Shown piece by piece: positions 5,118-5,314 of a stretch of 5,314 nucleotides of DNA; positions within the stretch are counted from its first letter, which is position 1, and each line of letters begins with the position of its first letter. Both the position numbers and the translations under genes were made by a program. The DNA is from Oscillospiraceae bacterium (GTDB lineage: Bacteria; Bacillota; Clostridia; Oscillospirales; Ruminococcaceae). The notes below the pieces were generated by a model. The model was not told the origin of the DNA and made no database searches. It was given only the letters and a program-made list of their open reading frames with translations. The DNA lies in NCBI GenBank assembly GCA_017528675.1, contig JAFXOO010000372.1:1-5314 (forward strand). Reading direction: 5' to 3'.

Positions 5118-5314
5118 ATGAAAACCATCCAGAGCTTCACAATCAACCACGACATCCTCGGCAAGGGGATGTATACCAGCCGCATCGACGGCGATGCCGT
5201 GACTTATGATATCCGCATGAAAGTGCCCAACAATCCGGAAAACGACTACCTCACGCCGGGCGCTGCGCACACGTTCGAGCACCTGTTTGCGACCTATGCA
5301 CGCAACTCTGCGCA
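5118..5314 (+). CDS. luxS: S-ribosylhomocysteine lyase LuxS, N-terminal part
   Basis: Sixty-five codons and two bases are visible; the gene continues past the right edge. LuxS cleaves S-ribosylhomocysteine to homocysteine and DPD, the precursor of autoinducer-2, and so serves both the activated methyl cycle and quorum signalling. It is a cytoplasmic metal-dependent dimer. Diagnostic stretches: SFTINHD (6-12), GMYTSRIDGDAVTYDIR (17-33), VPN (36-38), and HTFEHLFATYARNS (51-64), in which His51 and His55 of the HxxEH motif are two metal ligands and Glu54 is a conserved neighbour. The third ligand, Cys of the GCxTG motif, lies outside. The longer GMYxSRxDGD version resembles that of clostridia and bifidobacteria more than that of Bacillus subtilis. 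Its own consensus promoter suggests strong, largely constitutive expression; the downstream neighbours are unseen. Confidence 0.96.
   Translation, partial: MKTIQSFTINHDILGKGMYTSRIDGDAVTYDIRMKVPNNPENDYLTPGAAHTFEHLFATYARNSA

Noticed and set aside
1..5314. Mobile element, tRNA, phage or defence-system genes
   Set aside because: No transposase, integrase, terminal inverted repeats, tRNA fold or defence-gene motif was seen in either strand.

Overview
The window looks like chromosomal DNA from a Gram-positive anaerobe of the class Clostridia, most likely a Ruminococcus-type gut or rumen bacterium. The evidence is AGGAG-type ribosome binding sites, sigma-A promoters close to consensus (TTGACA-17-TATAAT occurs twice), Gram-positive lipoproteins, an UPF0473/DUF1292 protein, a clostridial-style LuxS and two type IV prepilin-like proteins. 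Base composition is roughly balanced. The genus is an inference from protein style, not a database match.

Layout. From 1 to 2055 everything is on the minus strand. Reading leftwards from 2078 there is a consensus promoter, prepilin 2 (1498-1968), a second promoter with a palindromic spacer, prepilin 1 (725-1348), a hairpin terminator or attenuator (653-683) and a DHHW-family lipoprotein (1-615). The lipoprotein runs off the left edge just before its signature tetrapeptide. This half looks like a cell-surface module: two paralogous pilin subunits and a lipid-anchored exoprotein on an EEPT-rich stalk.

From 2121 to 4547 everything is on the plus strand: an oligopeptide-type ABC transporter substrate-binding lipoprotein without its permease genes (2186-3823), a small very acidic DUF1292 protein (3954-4262), and a promoter-to-terminator unit without an open reading frame (about 4318-4547) that I read as a 6S RNA. 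A strong bidirectional terminator ends both this RNA and the opposing GNAT acetyltransferase (4546-5007, minus).

From 5048 a perfect consensus promoter drives luxS on the plus strand; its first 65 codons, including the HxxEH zinc motif, are present before the window ends.

How the genes work together. No multi-gene pathway can be assembled here. Almost every gene has its own recognisable promoter, so the window is a row of short transcription units. The only likely functional group is the pilin/pilin/DHHW surface cluster. I found no clear undescribed system. The best leads are the conserved WC motif shared by the two prepilins, the palindrome that fills the prepilin 1 promoter spacer, the hairpin that leaves no room for a DHHW promoter, and the 6S-like RNA.
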